From DATNBT01 sp964579765 (lineage in GTDB: Bacteria; Acidobacteriota; Vicinamibacteria; Vicinamibacterales; CAVVIG01): a stretch of DNA of 7,488 nucleotides. How positions within the stretch are numbered: the first letter of the stretch is position 1; each line of letters starts with the position of its first letter. The stretch covers positions 1 through 7,488 of the forward strand of contig CAZOIK010000444.1 of NCBI GenBank assembly GCA_964579765.1, in the 5' to 3' direction. The notes below the pieces were generated by a model that searched no databases, was not told where the DNA came from, and saw only the letters and a program-made list of their open reading frames with translations. This document shows, one piece after another, positions 1 to 6,346 of the stretch. A program made the translations under genes and the position numbers.

Positions 1-1003
1 ACTCGCCGACCTGAAAGAGCGTCAGGCCGACCGCCAGCGGGACGACGCGCCGGTAGCCGAACGCGCGGACGACGGCCGCGAAGATACCCGCTTTGCCGAC
101 GATGACGACGGCGATCACCGCGGCGAGCAGGCCGAGGTGTCTCCACACCTCCGCCGGATCGAGCAGCATGCCGACCGAGACGAAGAACAGCATGCCGAAT
201 ACATCGCGCAACGGGGTGACGTCGCTGAGCGCCTGATGTGCGTATTCGGACTCGTTCACCACCAGCCCGGCGATGAACGCACCCAGGGCGAGCGAGAGTC
301 CGAAGGCCCATGCGGCATAGCCGACGCCGAGCGCGACGGTCGTGGTCGTCAGCAGGAAGAGCTCGCGCGAGTTCCAGCGTGCCACGATTGCCATTAGCCT
401 GGGGACGACGCGCGTGGCGGCGAAGACGGTCACGGCGAGGAGCGCGAACGCGCGGGCGGTGGCGGCGACGACGGCGAGCGCGCCGCGCGACGGAGCGCTC
501 AGCTCCGGCAGCACGATCATCATCGGGACCACGGCGAGATCCTGGACGACGAGCATCCCAAGCATCACGCGGCTCGACAGCGTGCCGATCCGTCCCTGCG
601 CCTGCAGCGTCTTGAGCGCGACCATCGTGCTCGACAGCGAGACCAGCGCGCCGAACCACAGCGCCGTCGGCCACGGCCAGCCGAACGCCGTTGCGAGTCC
701 CGCGCCCAGCGCGATCGTCACGACCATCTGCACGGACGCGCCGCCGAGGGCCACGGCGCGGACAGGCGCGAGCTCGCGGAACGACACTTCGAGGCCGAGC
801 GAGAAGAGCAGCAGCGCGACGCCGAGCTCCGCGAGCTGCTGGATGTCCTCGACGTGCCGCACGGTCAGCCCGCCCGTGAACGGGCCGACGATGACGCCGG
901 CCACGATGTAGCCGACGATCAGCGGCTGTCCGAGCCGGCGGGCGACGACGCCGCCGGCGAGTGCGGCCGCCAGGACGAGCGTGAGGTCGGCGACGAGCTC
1001 CAC
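1..1003 (-). CDS. CPA2/Kef-type monovalent cation:proton antiporter, N-terminal 334 residues (C-terminus off the left edge)
   Basis: Inner-membrane antiporter of the Na+/H+ exchanger fold (CPA2, the KefB/KefC/YbaL branch), expected to swap K+ or Na+ for protons. Reading from GTG at 1003 gives an open frame to base 1 with about ten hydrophobic helices. Recognisable family blocks are QPLIVGYIVAGVIVGP (26-41), LSLGLEVSF, LSSTMVALKTL (123-133), VVQDLAVVPMM (152-162, with the ion-site Gln-Asp pair Q154/D155), GAFIAGLVVNESEY, LFFVSVGMLLDP and, at the break, GLTLFQVGE. A C-terminal RCK/TrkA_N domain is common in this family but would lie outside the window. The GTG has only a weak AGGG-like ribosome site. 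It lies 43 nt downstream of lapB on the same strand, so co-transcription is possible but a hairpin lies between them. The transported ion cannot be read from the sequence. Family is certain; exact member is not. Confidence 0.93.
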   Translation of the reverse strand, partial: MELVADLTLVLAAALAGGVVARRLGQPLIVGYIVAGVIVGPFTGGLTVRHVEDIQQLAELGVALLLFSLGLEVSFRELAPVRAVALGGASVQMVVTIALGAGLATAFGWPWPTALWFGALVSLSSTMVALKTLQAQGRIGTLSSRVMLGMLVVQDLAVVPMMIVLPELSAPSRGALAVVAATARAFALLAVTVFAATRVVPRLMAIVARWNSRELFLLTTTTVALGVGYAAWAFGLSLALGAFIAGLVVNESEYAHQALSDVTPLRDVFGMLFFVSVGMLLDPAEVWRHLGLLAAVIAVVIVGKAGIFAAVVRAFGYRRVVPLAVGLTLFQVGE

Positions 1004-1016
1004 GCCCTGGAGCGTA

Positions 1017-1037
1017 CACGCCGCAAGGCGCGGCGTG
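1017..1037 (-). other. Perfect hairpin between lapB and the antiporter gene
   Basis: The arms CACGCCGC (1017-1024) and GCGGCGTG (1030-1037) are exact reverse complements around a 5-nt loop: 8 bp, mostly G:C. The hairpin starts 9 bases past the lapB stop. No T-run follows on either strand, so it is not a canonical intrinsic terminator. It could be a weak or Rho-assisted terminator, an RNA-stability element protecting the upstream operon mRNA, or a chance GC palindrome. It is the only strong stem in this gap. Confidence 0.5.
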
Positions 1038-1046
1038 AAGAGAGCG

Positions 1047-2261
1047 TCAGACTTCGACTTCGGTTGGATCCTGTGCGGGCGCGATGCGCTCTTCGACGAA
1101 CGTGTTCCAGTCGTGGCAGTGCGGGCACTGCCACAGCAGTTCGGTGCTCCGGTAACGGCACCGGATGCAGACGTGCGGATCGAGGTAGAAGACTGCGTGC
1201 TGCGTGAGGTCGCTGTAGTGATCGACGAGCGACGCGGGGTAGCGCAGCTGGCCGAGCGCGCGCCAGATGGCCTGGTGAATGCCGAGCGCGTGAGGATTCT
1301 GCACGAGGGCGGCGAAGAGCAGTTCGAGCGCGTCCTGTGCGTGGCCACCGGAGGCGAGGTGGCGCGACAGCGCCAGGCGCGCGCGCCAGTCCTGCGGGTT
1401 CTCGTCGATGAGCCGGCGGCACAGCCGCGTGAACCGCTCCGGCGATCCGCTGCGGACGGCGACCGCCTCGAGCCGGTCGAAGGCGAGGTACGCCCGATCG
1501 GGAGCGATCGTGACGAGCCGCTCCCAGGTTTCGACCGCCTCCTGCTCCTTGCCCTGCGCGACGCGGACGTCGCCGAGATTCAGATACGCGGGCACGGCGC
1601 GCGCGTCGAGATCGATGGCGCCTTCGAACCGCCGGATCGCTTCGGCGTAGTCGTTCCGGCGCATCGCCTCGCGCCCGATCTCGTTCTCGAGAAACGCGAG
1701 AATCGACTCGCTCTTCGACTCGCCGTCGGTGAGCCGGGCCAGCCGCTGGCGCGTGTCGTACGCGTCGGTCCACTGATGCTGCTCCTCGTGCAGCTTCTGC
1801 AGGTTCACGAGGGCGTAGCTGTTGGCGGGGTCGAGCCGCAGCACCTCGTTGAACGCGTCGAGCGCGCGATCGACGAACCCGCCGCGCTTGTAGTCGAGGC
1901 CGATGCAGAGCAGCACGTACGCGTGCTCGAGCTTGTTCAGGTTCGGGCGCTGCAGCAGCGCCTGATGGACGGTGATGGCCTTGCCGACCTGTCCCTTCTC
2001 GCGATACAGGTTGCCGAGGATCATGTGGACTTCGAGCGCGTCCGCGTCGAGGCTGGCGGCCCTGGCCAGCTCCTCGATGGCGAGGTCGATCTGGTTGCTG
2101 ACGAGGAAGTTCAGCCCCAGGATGTAGTGCGGCGACTGCCGCGCGCGGCGCCGGTCGATCCACTTGCCGTCCTTCAGCTTGTAACGCTCCCACGCCTTGC
2201 CGACCGTCAGGCCGGCGAGCAGCGCGACGAGCGTGGCCAGCAGCAGCGCGTAGTTGCTCAT
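1047..2261 (-). CDS. lapB: LapB/YciM-type TPR and rubredoxin-like protein, regulator of LPS synthesis
   Basis: A 404-residue protein (E. coli LapB is 389). It has an N-terminal membrane anchor at residues 4-22, a short basic stretch, then tandem TPR repeats over about 45-330 (for example HYILGLNFLVSNQIDLAIEE and VHMILGNLYREKGQVGKAI). The C-terminal rubredoxin-like knuckle has C365-x2-C368 and C379-x2-C382, the metal-binding tab typical of this family. In E. coli, LapB is anchored in the inner membrane and promotes FtsH degradation of LpxC, setting LPS output. The ATG shares the ATGA overlap (2258-2261) with the kdsC stop. A GAGG at 2272-2275 is 10 nt upstream, so translation is probably coupled. 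Length, domain order and the position in a Kdo operon favour LapB over a generic TPR protein. Whether it acts on LpxC here is inference. Confidence 0.88.
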   Translation of the reverse strand: MSNYALLLATLVALLAGLTVGKAWERYKLKDGKWIDRRRARQSPHYILGLNFLVSNQIDLAIEELARAASLDADALEVHMILGNLYREKGQVGKAITVHQALLQRPNLNKLEHAYVLLCIGLDYKRGGFVDRALDAFNEVLRLDPANSYALVNLQKLHEEQHQWTDAYDTRQRLARLTDGESKSESILAFLENEIGREAMRRNDYAEAIRRFEGAIDLDARAVPAYLNLGDVRVAQGKEQEAVETWERLVTIAPDRAYLAFDRLEAVAVRSGSPERFTRLCRRLIDENPQDWRARLALSRHLASGGHAQDALELLFAALVQNPHALGIHQAIWRALGQLRYPASLVDHYSDLTQHAVFYLDPHVCIRCRYRSTELLWQCPHCHDWNTFVEERIAPAQDPTEVEV

Positions 2262-2812
2262 GAGCGCGCCGCCTCTGCCTCGTACGCCGCCACCAGCGGG
2301 TCCCACTGTTTCTGCGCGCGCAGAATCAGCTCGACCAGCTCGCGCACGGCGCCGTCGCCGCCCCGGTGGCGGCTCACGAAGCTCACACGCGCCCGCACCT
2401 CGTCCACCGCGTCGGCCGGCGCGGCCGACAGGCCCACGCGTCCCAGGACGGCGAGATCGACGATGTCGTCGCCCATGTACGCCACTTCGCTGTCGCTCAG
2501 GACCATGTCTCCAACGATCTGATCGTAGGTCTCGATCTTGCTCGTCACGCCCTGATGCACGAGCGTGACGCCGAGCTGCGCCGCGCGCTGCGCCGTCGTC
2601 GGCGACTGCCGCGCGGAGAGGAGCCCGACCGTCAGGCCGGCGCGCTGCGCCCACACCAGCGCGATGCCGTCGCGGATGTGAAACCGCTTGCTCTCGGTGC
2701 CGTCGCCGTACACGACGACCGCGCCGTCCGTGAGGACACCGTCCACGTCGAGGAGGATCAGTTTGATGCCGGCGGCCCGGGCGTCGAGACTCAGAACATC
2801 TCCGTTCGCCAC
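2258..2812 (-). CDS. kdsC: 3-deoxy-D-manno-octulosonate 8-phosphate phosphatase (HAD family)
   Basis: Hydrolyses Kdo8P to Kdo and phosphate in the cytoplasm. The 184-residue product fits the family (E. coli 188). It is a minimal HAD phosphatase without a cap domain. Motif I is LLDVDGVLTDG with nucleophile D22 and acid/base D24, motif II is S66 in GLLSARQS, motif III is K92 in TSKIETYDQ, and motif IV is MGDDIVDL (D115/D116). HIRDGIAL and RGGDGAVRE are typical KdsC segments. I chose GTG at 2812 because it gives the family's usual short lead before motif I and no ATG, GTG or TTG lies between it and motif I. The frame stays open further upstream, but that is kdsD shadow. The start overlaps the kdsD end by 22 bp with no clear Shine-Dalgarno, so translational coupling is likely. 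The stop overlaps the lapB start (ATGA). Confidence 0.95.
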   Translation of the reverse strand: MANGDVLSLDARAAGIKLILLDVDGVLTDGAVVVYGDGTESKRFHIRDGIALVWAQRAGLTVGLLSARQSPTTAQRAAQLGVTLVHQGVTSKIETYDQIVGDMVLSDSEVAYMGDDIVDLAVLGRVGLSAAPADAVDEVRARVSFVSRHRGGDGAVRELVELILRAQKQWDPLVAAYEAEAARS

Positions 2813-3753
2813 AGGTCGTGCAGGTGCACGACCCCGGCCACGCGGCGCGACTCGTCGTCCACGACGACGAGCGACGTGATGTGGCGTGTTTCCATGACGT
2901 TCAGCGCCTCGGCCGCGAGCGTCTCGCGGCGGACCGACACGGCGCCGCGCGTCATCACGTCCGCGGCCCGCAGGCGCCGGACGTCGCTGCCGCGTTCGAT
3001 GTGACGGCGGATGTCGCCGTCCGTGATGATGCCCAGCAGCAACCCCGCGTCGTCCACGACGCACGTCATGCCGAGCTTCTTCGTCGAGATCTCGGTCAAC
3101 GCATCCTGCATGCCCGTCGTCGAGAGCACGCGTGGGCACTCGGCGCCGGCGTGCATCAGCGCCTCGACGCGCATCAGGCTCTTGCCGAGCGTGCCGCCTG
3201 GATGCAGGTTCGCGAAGTCGTCTTCCTTGAATCCCTTCTCGACGAGCAGCGTCATCGCGAGCGCGTCGCCGAGCGCGAGCGCCGCGGTGGTGCTCGCCGT
3301 CGGCGCCAGGTTCATCGGGCAGGCTTCCGCGGTGACACCGCAGTCGAGCGCGATGTCGGCGGCTCTGGCGAGCGTGGACTTCGGGGCGCTGGTGATCGCG
3401 ACGAGCCTCGAGCCGATGCGTCGAATGAACTCGAGCAGCCGCACGATCTCGTCCGTCTCGCCGCTGTACGACAGCGCGATGACGACGTCGTCGCTCTGGA
3501 TGATGCCGAGGTCGCCGTGAATCGCGTCAGCCGGGTGGAGAAAGTGCGCGGGCGTGCCCGTGCTCGAGAGCGTGGCGGCGATCTTCTGGCAGATGATGCC
3601 CGACTTGCCCATGCCAGTCAGGATGACGCGCCCGCGGCACTCGCGCAGCATCTGGACCGCGCGATCGAAGCGATCGTCGAGGCGATCGACGAGCGCGAGG
3701 ACCGCCGCGGCCTCCGTCTCCAGGACCTTGCGCGCGAGCGGGCGATCAGGCAT
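2791..3753 (-). CDS. kdsD: D-arabinose 5-phosphate isomerase (SIS plus two CBS domains)
   Basis: Interconverts ribulose-5-P and arabinose-5-P, the first committed step to Kdo. The 320 residues hold an N-terminal SIS sugar-isomerase domain (about 35-170, with TGMGKSG at 46-52 and SYSGETDE at 95-102) and a pair of CBS domains (about 195-255 and 263-318). K50, E102, E143 and H184 align at a constant offset of nine with the catalytic K59, E111, E152 and H193 of E. coli KdsD, so the active site is intact. The ATG at 3753 overlaps the kdsA stop by 8 bp (ATGCCTGA), implying coupled translation. A TTG 15 nt further up is the only alternative start; neither has a good ribosome site. kpsF and gutQ paralogues have the same architecture, but the place between kdsA and kdsC supports the housekeeping role. 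The CBS pair could bind a nucleotide effector (inference). Confidence 0.95.
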   Translation of the reverse strand: MPDRPLARKVLETEAAAVLALVDRLDDRFDRAVQMLRECRGRVILTGMGKSGIICQKIAATLSSTGTPAHFLHPADAIHGDLGIIQSDDVVIALSYSGETDEIVRLLEFIRRIGSRLVAITSAPKSTLARAADIALDCGVTAEACPMNLAPTASTTAALALGDALAMTLLVEKGFKEDDFANLHPGGTLGKSLMRVEALMHAGAECPRVLSTTGMQDALTEISTKKLGMTCVVDDAGLLLGIITDGDIRRHIERGSDVRRLRAADVMTRGAVSVRRETLAAEALNVMETRHITSLVVVDDESRRVAGVVHLHDLWRTEMF

Positions 3754-4597
3754 GCGTGCGGGCCGCAACCGCAGCCGGCTGTTTGACGATGGCGTCGATG
3801 GCCAGGAGACGGCGGAGCAGCGGCTCGAGCAGGTCGAGCTTCAGCGCGTTCTGCGCGTCGCTCTTCGCGGCGGCCGGGTCGTCGTGGACTTCGAGAAACA
3901 CGCCGTCCACGCCGGCGGCCACGCCCGCCGAGGCGAGCGGCTCGATGTACTCGGCCTGCCCGGCGGTGACGCCGTCGCCGCCGCCCGGCAGCTGCAGGCT
4001 GTGCGTGACGTCGAACACGACGGGGACGCCGGTCGCGCGCATCATCGGGAACGCGCGCATGTCCACGACGAGGTTGTGATAGCCGAACGTCGTGCCGCGC
4101 TCGGTGACGAAGACGTTGGCGTTGCCCGCGCCGGTGACTTTGGCGACGGCGTGCCTGACGTCGTCGGGCGCGAGGAACTGGCCCTTCTTGATGTTCACGG
4201 CGCGGCCCGTCTTCGCCGCCGCGACGAGCAGGTCGGTCTGGCGGCAGAGGAACGCGGGAATCTGCAGCACGTCCACCACGTCGGCGGCCGCCGCGGCTTG
4301 TGCCGGTTCGTGAATGTCGGTGAGCATCGGGACGCCGAACTTCGCCTTGACGCCGGCGAGCACGCGCAGCCCTTCGGCGAGGCCCGGCCCGCGAAACGAC
4401 GCGCCGGACGTGCGGTTTGCTTTGTCGAACGACGCCTTGAAGACGTACGGCACGTTCAGGCGCCGCGCGATCTCCGAAATCGCGCCGGCCATGAACGTCG
4501 CGTGTGCCTCGCTCTCGATGACACACGGCCCGGCGATGAGCACGAACGGACTCGCGCCGTTCCCGAGCGTGAAATCACCGATCTGGATGGGATGCAT
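3746..4597 (-). CDS. kdsA: 3-deoxy-8-phosphooctulonate (Kdo8P) synthase, metal-dependent type
   Basis: Condenses phosphoenolpyruvate with arabinose-5-P to Kdo8P. The 283-residue TIM barrel matches the family length (E. coli 284). Hallmarks are YVFKASFDKANRTS (51-64), FRGPGL, TDIHEP, INIKKGQ-like NIKKGQF (135-141), VTERGTTFGYHNLVVDM (164-180) and FDVTHSLQ (195-202). The IAGPCVIES segment carries C25 where E. coli has Asn, and H199, E236 and D247 supply the other ligands, so this is the metallo (Aquifex-like) class. The start is firm: an in-frame TAA at 4607-4609 lies just upstream and no other start codon fits between it and the ATG. There is no usable Shine-Dalgarno; only GGGG abuts the ATG. 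A TATAAT box 8 nt upstream suggests a promoter giving a nearly leaderless mRNA. The gene leads the overlapping kdsA-kdsD-kdsC-lapB set. Confidence 0.97.
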   Translation of the reverse strand: MHPIQIGDFTLGNGASPFVLIAGPCVIESEAHATFMAGAISEIARRLNVPYVFKASFDKANRTSGASFRGPGLAEGLRVLAGVKAKFGVPMLTDIHEPAQAAAAADVVDVLQIPAFLCRQTDLLVAAAKTGRAVNIKKGQFLAPDDVRHAVAKVTGAGNANVFVTERGTTFGYHNLVVDMRAFPMMRATGVPVVFDVTHSLQLPGGGDGVTAGQAEYIEPLASAGVAAGVDGVFLEVHDDPAAAKSDAQNALKLDLLEPLLRRLLAIDAIVKQPAAVAARTHA

Positions 4598-4605
4598 CCC
4601 CGAAC

Positions 4606-4611
4606 ATTATA
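4606..4611 (-). promoter_or_regulatory. Candidate -10 box (TATAAT) for kdsA
   Basis: A perfect TATAAT on the minus strand ends 8 nt before the kdsA ATG. A start six nt past the box would leave an RNA leader of about 2 nt. At 16-18 nt upstream there is no convincing TTGACA match; TGTCTT (4629-4634) at 17 nt is poor. An exact A/T hexamer in such GC-rich DNA, precisely at the gene edge, is unlikely to be noise, but activity is unproven. Confidence 0.55.
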
Positions 4612-4624
4612 TGGACTGCGCAGC

Positions 4625-4659
4625 CACGAAGACACAAAGGCCACGAAAGCGCACGAAGA
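4625..4659. repeat. Degenerate tandem CACGAAG-type intergenic repeat
   Basis: Four imperfect copies of an 8-bp unit lie head to tail on the plus strand: CACGAAGA (4625), CACAAAGG (4633), CACGAAAG (4642) and CACGAAGA (4652), spaced 8, 9 and 10 nt. The stretch is purine-rich and poorer in GC than the flanking genes. It resembles the short CACGAAGG-type repeats I recall between genes in Acidobacteriota, Verrucomicrobiota and other environmental genomes (memory, not a search). It lies wholly between pyrG and kdsA. Function unknown. Confidence 0.6.
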
Positions 4660-4687
4660 AGGGTTTGTACGAGCCTGGTTTCGTGCG
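4650..4687 (-). other. Inverted repeat downstream of pyrG
   Basis: CGCACGAA (4650-4657) and TTCGTGCG (4680-4687) form an exact 8-bp stem with a 22-nt loop, starting 5 nt past the pyrG stop. One arm overlaps the CACGAAG repeat. The transcript then reads GCTTTCGTGG, which is not a T-run, so it is at best a weak or Rho-dependent pyrG terminator. It may instead be the folded end of the repeat element. Confidence 0.4.
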
Positions 4688-4692
4688 TCTTC

Positions 4693-6336
4693 CTACGCCA
4701 CGGACTCGGTCGCCGCCGCGCGGACGTGTGCCGTCTTGTGCCGGTAGCTCGCCTCGACGAAGCTCGCAAACAGCGGATGCGGGCGCGTCGGCTTCGACTT
4801 GAACTCCGGGTGGAACTGCACGGCCAGGAACCACGGGTGGCCGGGAATCTCGGCGATCTCGACGAACTTGCCGTCGGGCGAGCGGCCGGAGATCTTCATG
4901 CCGTGCTCGAGGAGCGCCGGTTCGTAGAGGCAGTTGAACTCGTACCGATGGCGGTGGCGCTCGTGAATGAGGCGCGCGCCGTACGCGCGCTCGGCGAGCG
5001 AGCCCGGCGCGAGCTGACACGGATATTCGCCGAGGCGCATCGTGCCGCCGAGTTCGTCTACGCCGAGCAGATCGCGCAGCTTGTAGATGACCTTCGTCGG
5101 CGTGTCCGGATTGCACTCCGTCGAGTCCGCGTCCTTCAGCCCCGCGACGTTGCGCGCGTACTCGACCGTCGCCCACTGGAAGCCGTAGCAGATGCCGAAG
5201 TAGGGGATTCTGCGCTCGCGCGCGATCTCGGCGGCTTTCATCATCCCGCGCGTGCCGCGGTTGCCGAAGCCGCCCGGCACGAGGATGCCGTCCGCGTCGT
5301 CGAGCAGCGCGGCGCCGTTCGGTTCCTCGAGCGATTCCGCTTCAATCCACTTGATGTTCACCTTCAGCCGGTGCGGGAAGCCGCCGTGATAGAGCGCTTC
5401 GTTGAGGCTCTTGTACGAGTCCTCGTACCCGACGTACTTGCCGACGACGTGGATGGTGATCTCGTCGAGCGGATGCTTGATGCGATCGACCATGTCCTCC
5501 CACTGCTGCATGCGCCGTTCGGTCTGCGGCAGGTGGAGGTACTTCAGCACGATGCGATCGAGGCCTTCGGCGGCGAGCACGAGCGGGACTTCGTAGATCG
5601 TCGCGACGTCCTTCGCCGTGATGACGGCTTCTTCGGCGACGTCGCAGAACAGCGCGATCTTGCGCTTGATGTCCGGGTCGAGGAAGCGGTCGGTGCGGCA
5701 GAGCAGGATGTCGGGCTGGATGCCGATCGAGCGGAGATCGCGCACGCTGTGCTGTGTCGGCTTGGTCTTCAGCTCGCCCGCGGCGCCGATGTACGGCACG
5801 AGCGTCAGGTGGATGTAGAGCGTGTTGTCGCGGCCGACGTCCTGACGGAACTGGCGGATCGCCTCGAGGAACGGCAGGCTCTCGATGTCGCCGACCGTCC
5901 CGCCGATCTCGACGAGCACGACGTCAACGTCCTGGCCGACCTGCCGGATGGCGTCCTTGATTTCGTTCGTGATGTGGGGGATGACCTGGACGGTGCGGCC
6001 GAGATAGTCGCCGCGGCGTTCCTTCTGGATGACGCTCGAGTAGATCTTGCCGGTGGTCCAGTTGGAATTCCTCGTCGTCAGCGTGCTGGTGAAGCGCTCG
6101 TAGTGGCCCTGGTCGAGGTCCGTCTCGCCGCCGTCGTCGGTGACGTAGACCTCGCCGTGCTGGTACGGGCTCATCGTCCCCGGATCGACGTTGATGTAGG
6201 GGTCGAACTTCTGCATCGTCACCCGGTAGCCGTGGCCTTCGAGCAGGCACCCTATCGAGGCGGCGGCGAGACCCTTGCCGAGCGACGACACCACACCGCC
6301 AGTCACGAAGATGTATTTGGTCTGCCGTCCGTCCAT
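4693..6336 (-). CDS. pyrG: CTP synthase (glutamine-hydrolysing)
   Basis: Converts UTP, ATP and glutamine to CTP. The 547 residues match the family (E. coli 545). The N-terminal amidoligase domain (about 1-270) has the P-loop-like GGVVSSLGKG (13-22), KFDPYINVDPGTMSPYQHGE (43-62), ETDLDQGHYERF (71-82) and EIGGTVGDIES (143-153). The C-terminal class I glutaminase (about 295-535) has the triad C383 in GICYGFQ, H509 and E511 in VQFHPEF, plus RHRHRYEFN. The nucleophile loop differs from the common GICLGMQ. ATG at 6336 begins the canonical KYIFVTGG lead and has the strong site GAGGGG just upstream; the frame stays open far upstream only because of GC bias. It sits 8 nt after kdsB, and supplying CTP for CMP-Kdo explains the linkage. 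It is probably the cell's sole, essential CTP synthase (inference). Confidence 0.98.
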   Translation of the reverse strand: MDGRQTKYIFVTGGVVSSLGKGLAAASIGCLLEGHGYRVTMQKFDPYINVDPGTMSPYQHGEVYVTDDGGETDLDQGHYERFTSTLTTRNSNWTTGKIYSSVIQKERRGDYLGRTVQVIPHITNEIKDAIRQVGQDVDVVLVEIGGTVGDIESLPFLEAIRQFRQDVGRDNTLYIHLTLVPYIGAAGELKTKPTQHSVRDLRSIGIQPDILLCRTDRFLDPDIKRKIALFCDVAEEAVITAKDVATIYEVPLVLAAEGLDRIVLKYLHLPQTERRMQQWEDMVDRIKHPLDEITIHVVGKYVGYEDSYKSLNEALYHGGFPHRLKVNIKWIEAESLEEPNGAALLDDADGILVPGGFGNRGTRGMMKAAEIARERRIPYFGICYGFQWATVEYARNVAGLKDADSTECNPDTPTKVIYKLRDLLGVDELGGTMRLGEYPCQLAPGSLAERAYGARLIHERHRHRYEFNCLYEPALLEHGMKISGRSPDGKFVEIAEIPGHPWFLAVQFHPEFKSKPTRPHPLFASFVEASYRHKTAHVRAAATESVA

Positions 6337-6340
6337 TCGT

Positions 6341-6346
6341 CCCCTC
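6341..6346 (-). promoter_or_regulatory. pyrG ribosome-binding site overlapping the kdsB stop
   Basis: GAGGGG on the minus strand (GAGG core 6 nt from the ATG at 6336) includes the last two bases of the kdsB TGA stop. Ribosomes ending kdsB would finish on the pyrG entry site, which suggests coupled translation. It is the clearest Shine-Dalgarno in the minus-strand block and fixes the pyrG start. Confidence 0.75.

Noticed and set aside
137..911. Several plus-strand open frames opposite the antiporter
   Set aside because: Compositional shadows; the minus-strand frame from 1003 to 1 encodes a coherent multi-helix antiporter.
981..2522. 513-codon plus-strand open frame opposite lapB and part of kdsC
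   Set aside because: Low-complexity Arg/Val/Ala/Glu shadow with no family signature; the minus strand is clearly lapB and kdsC.
2258..3139. 293-codon version of kdsC starting inside kdsD
   Set aside because: The extra residues are Arg/Gly/Asp-rich shadow of kdsD; the GTG at 2812 gives the family length.
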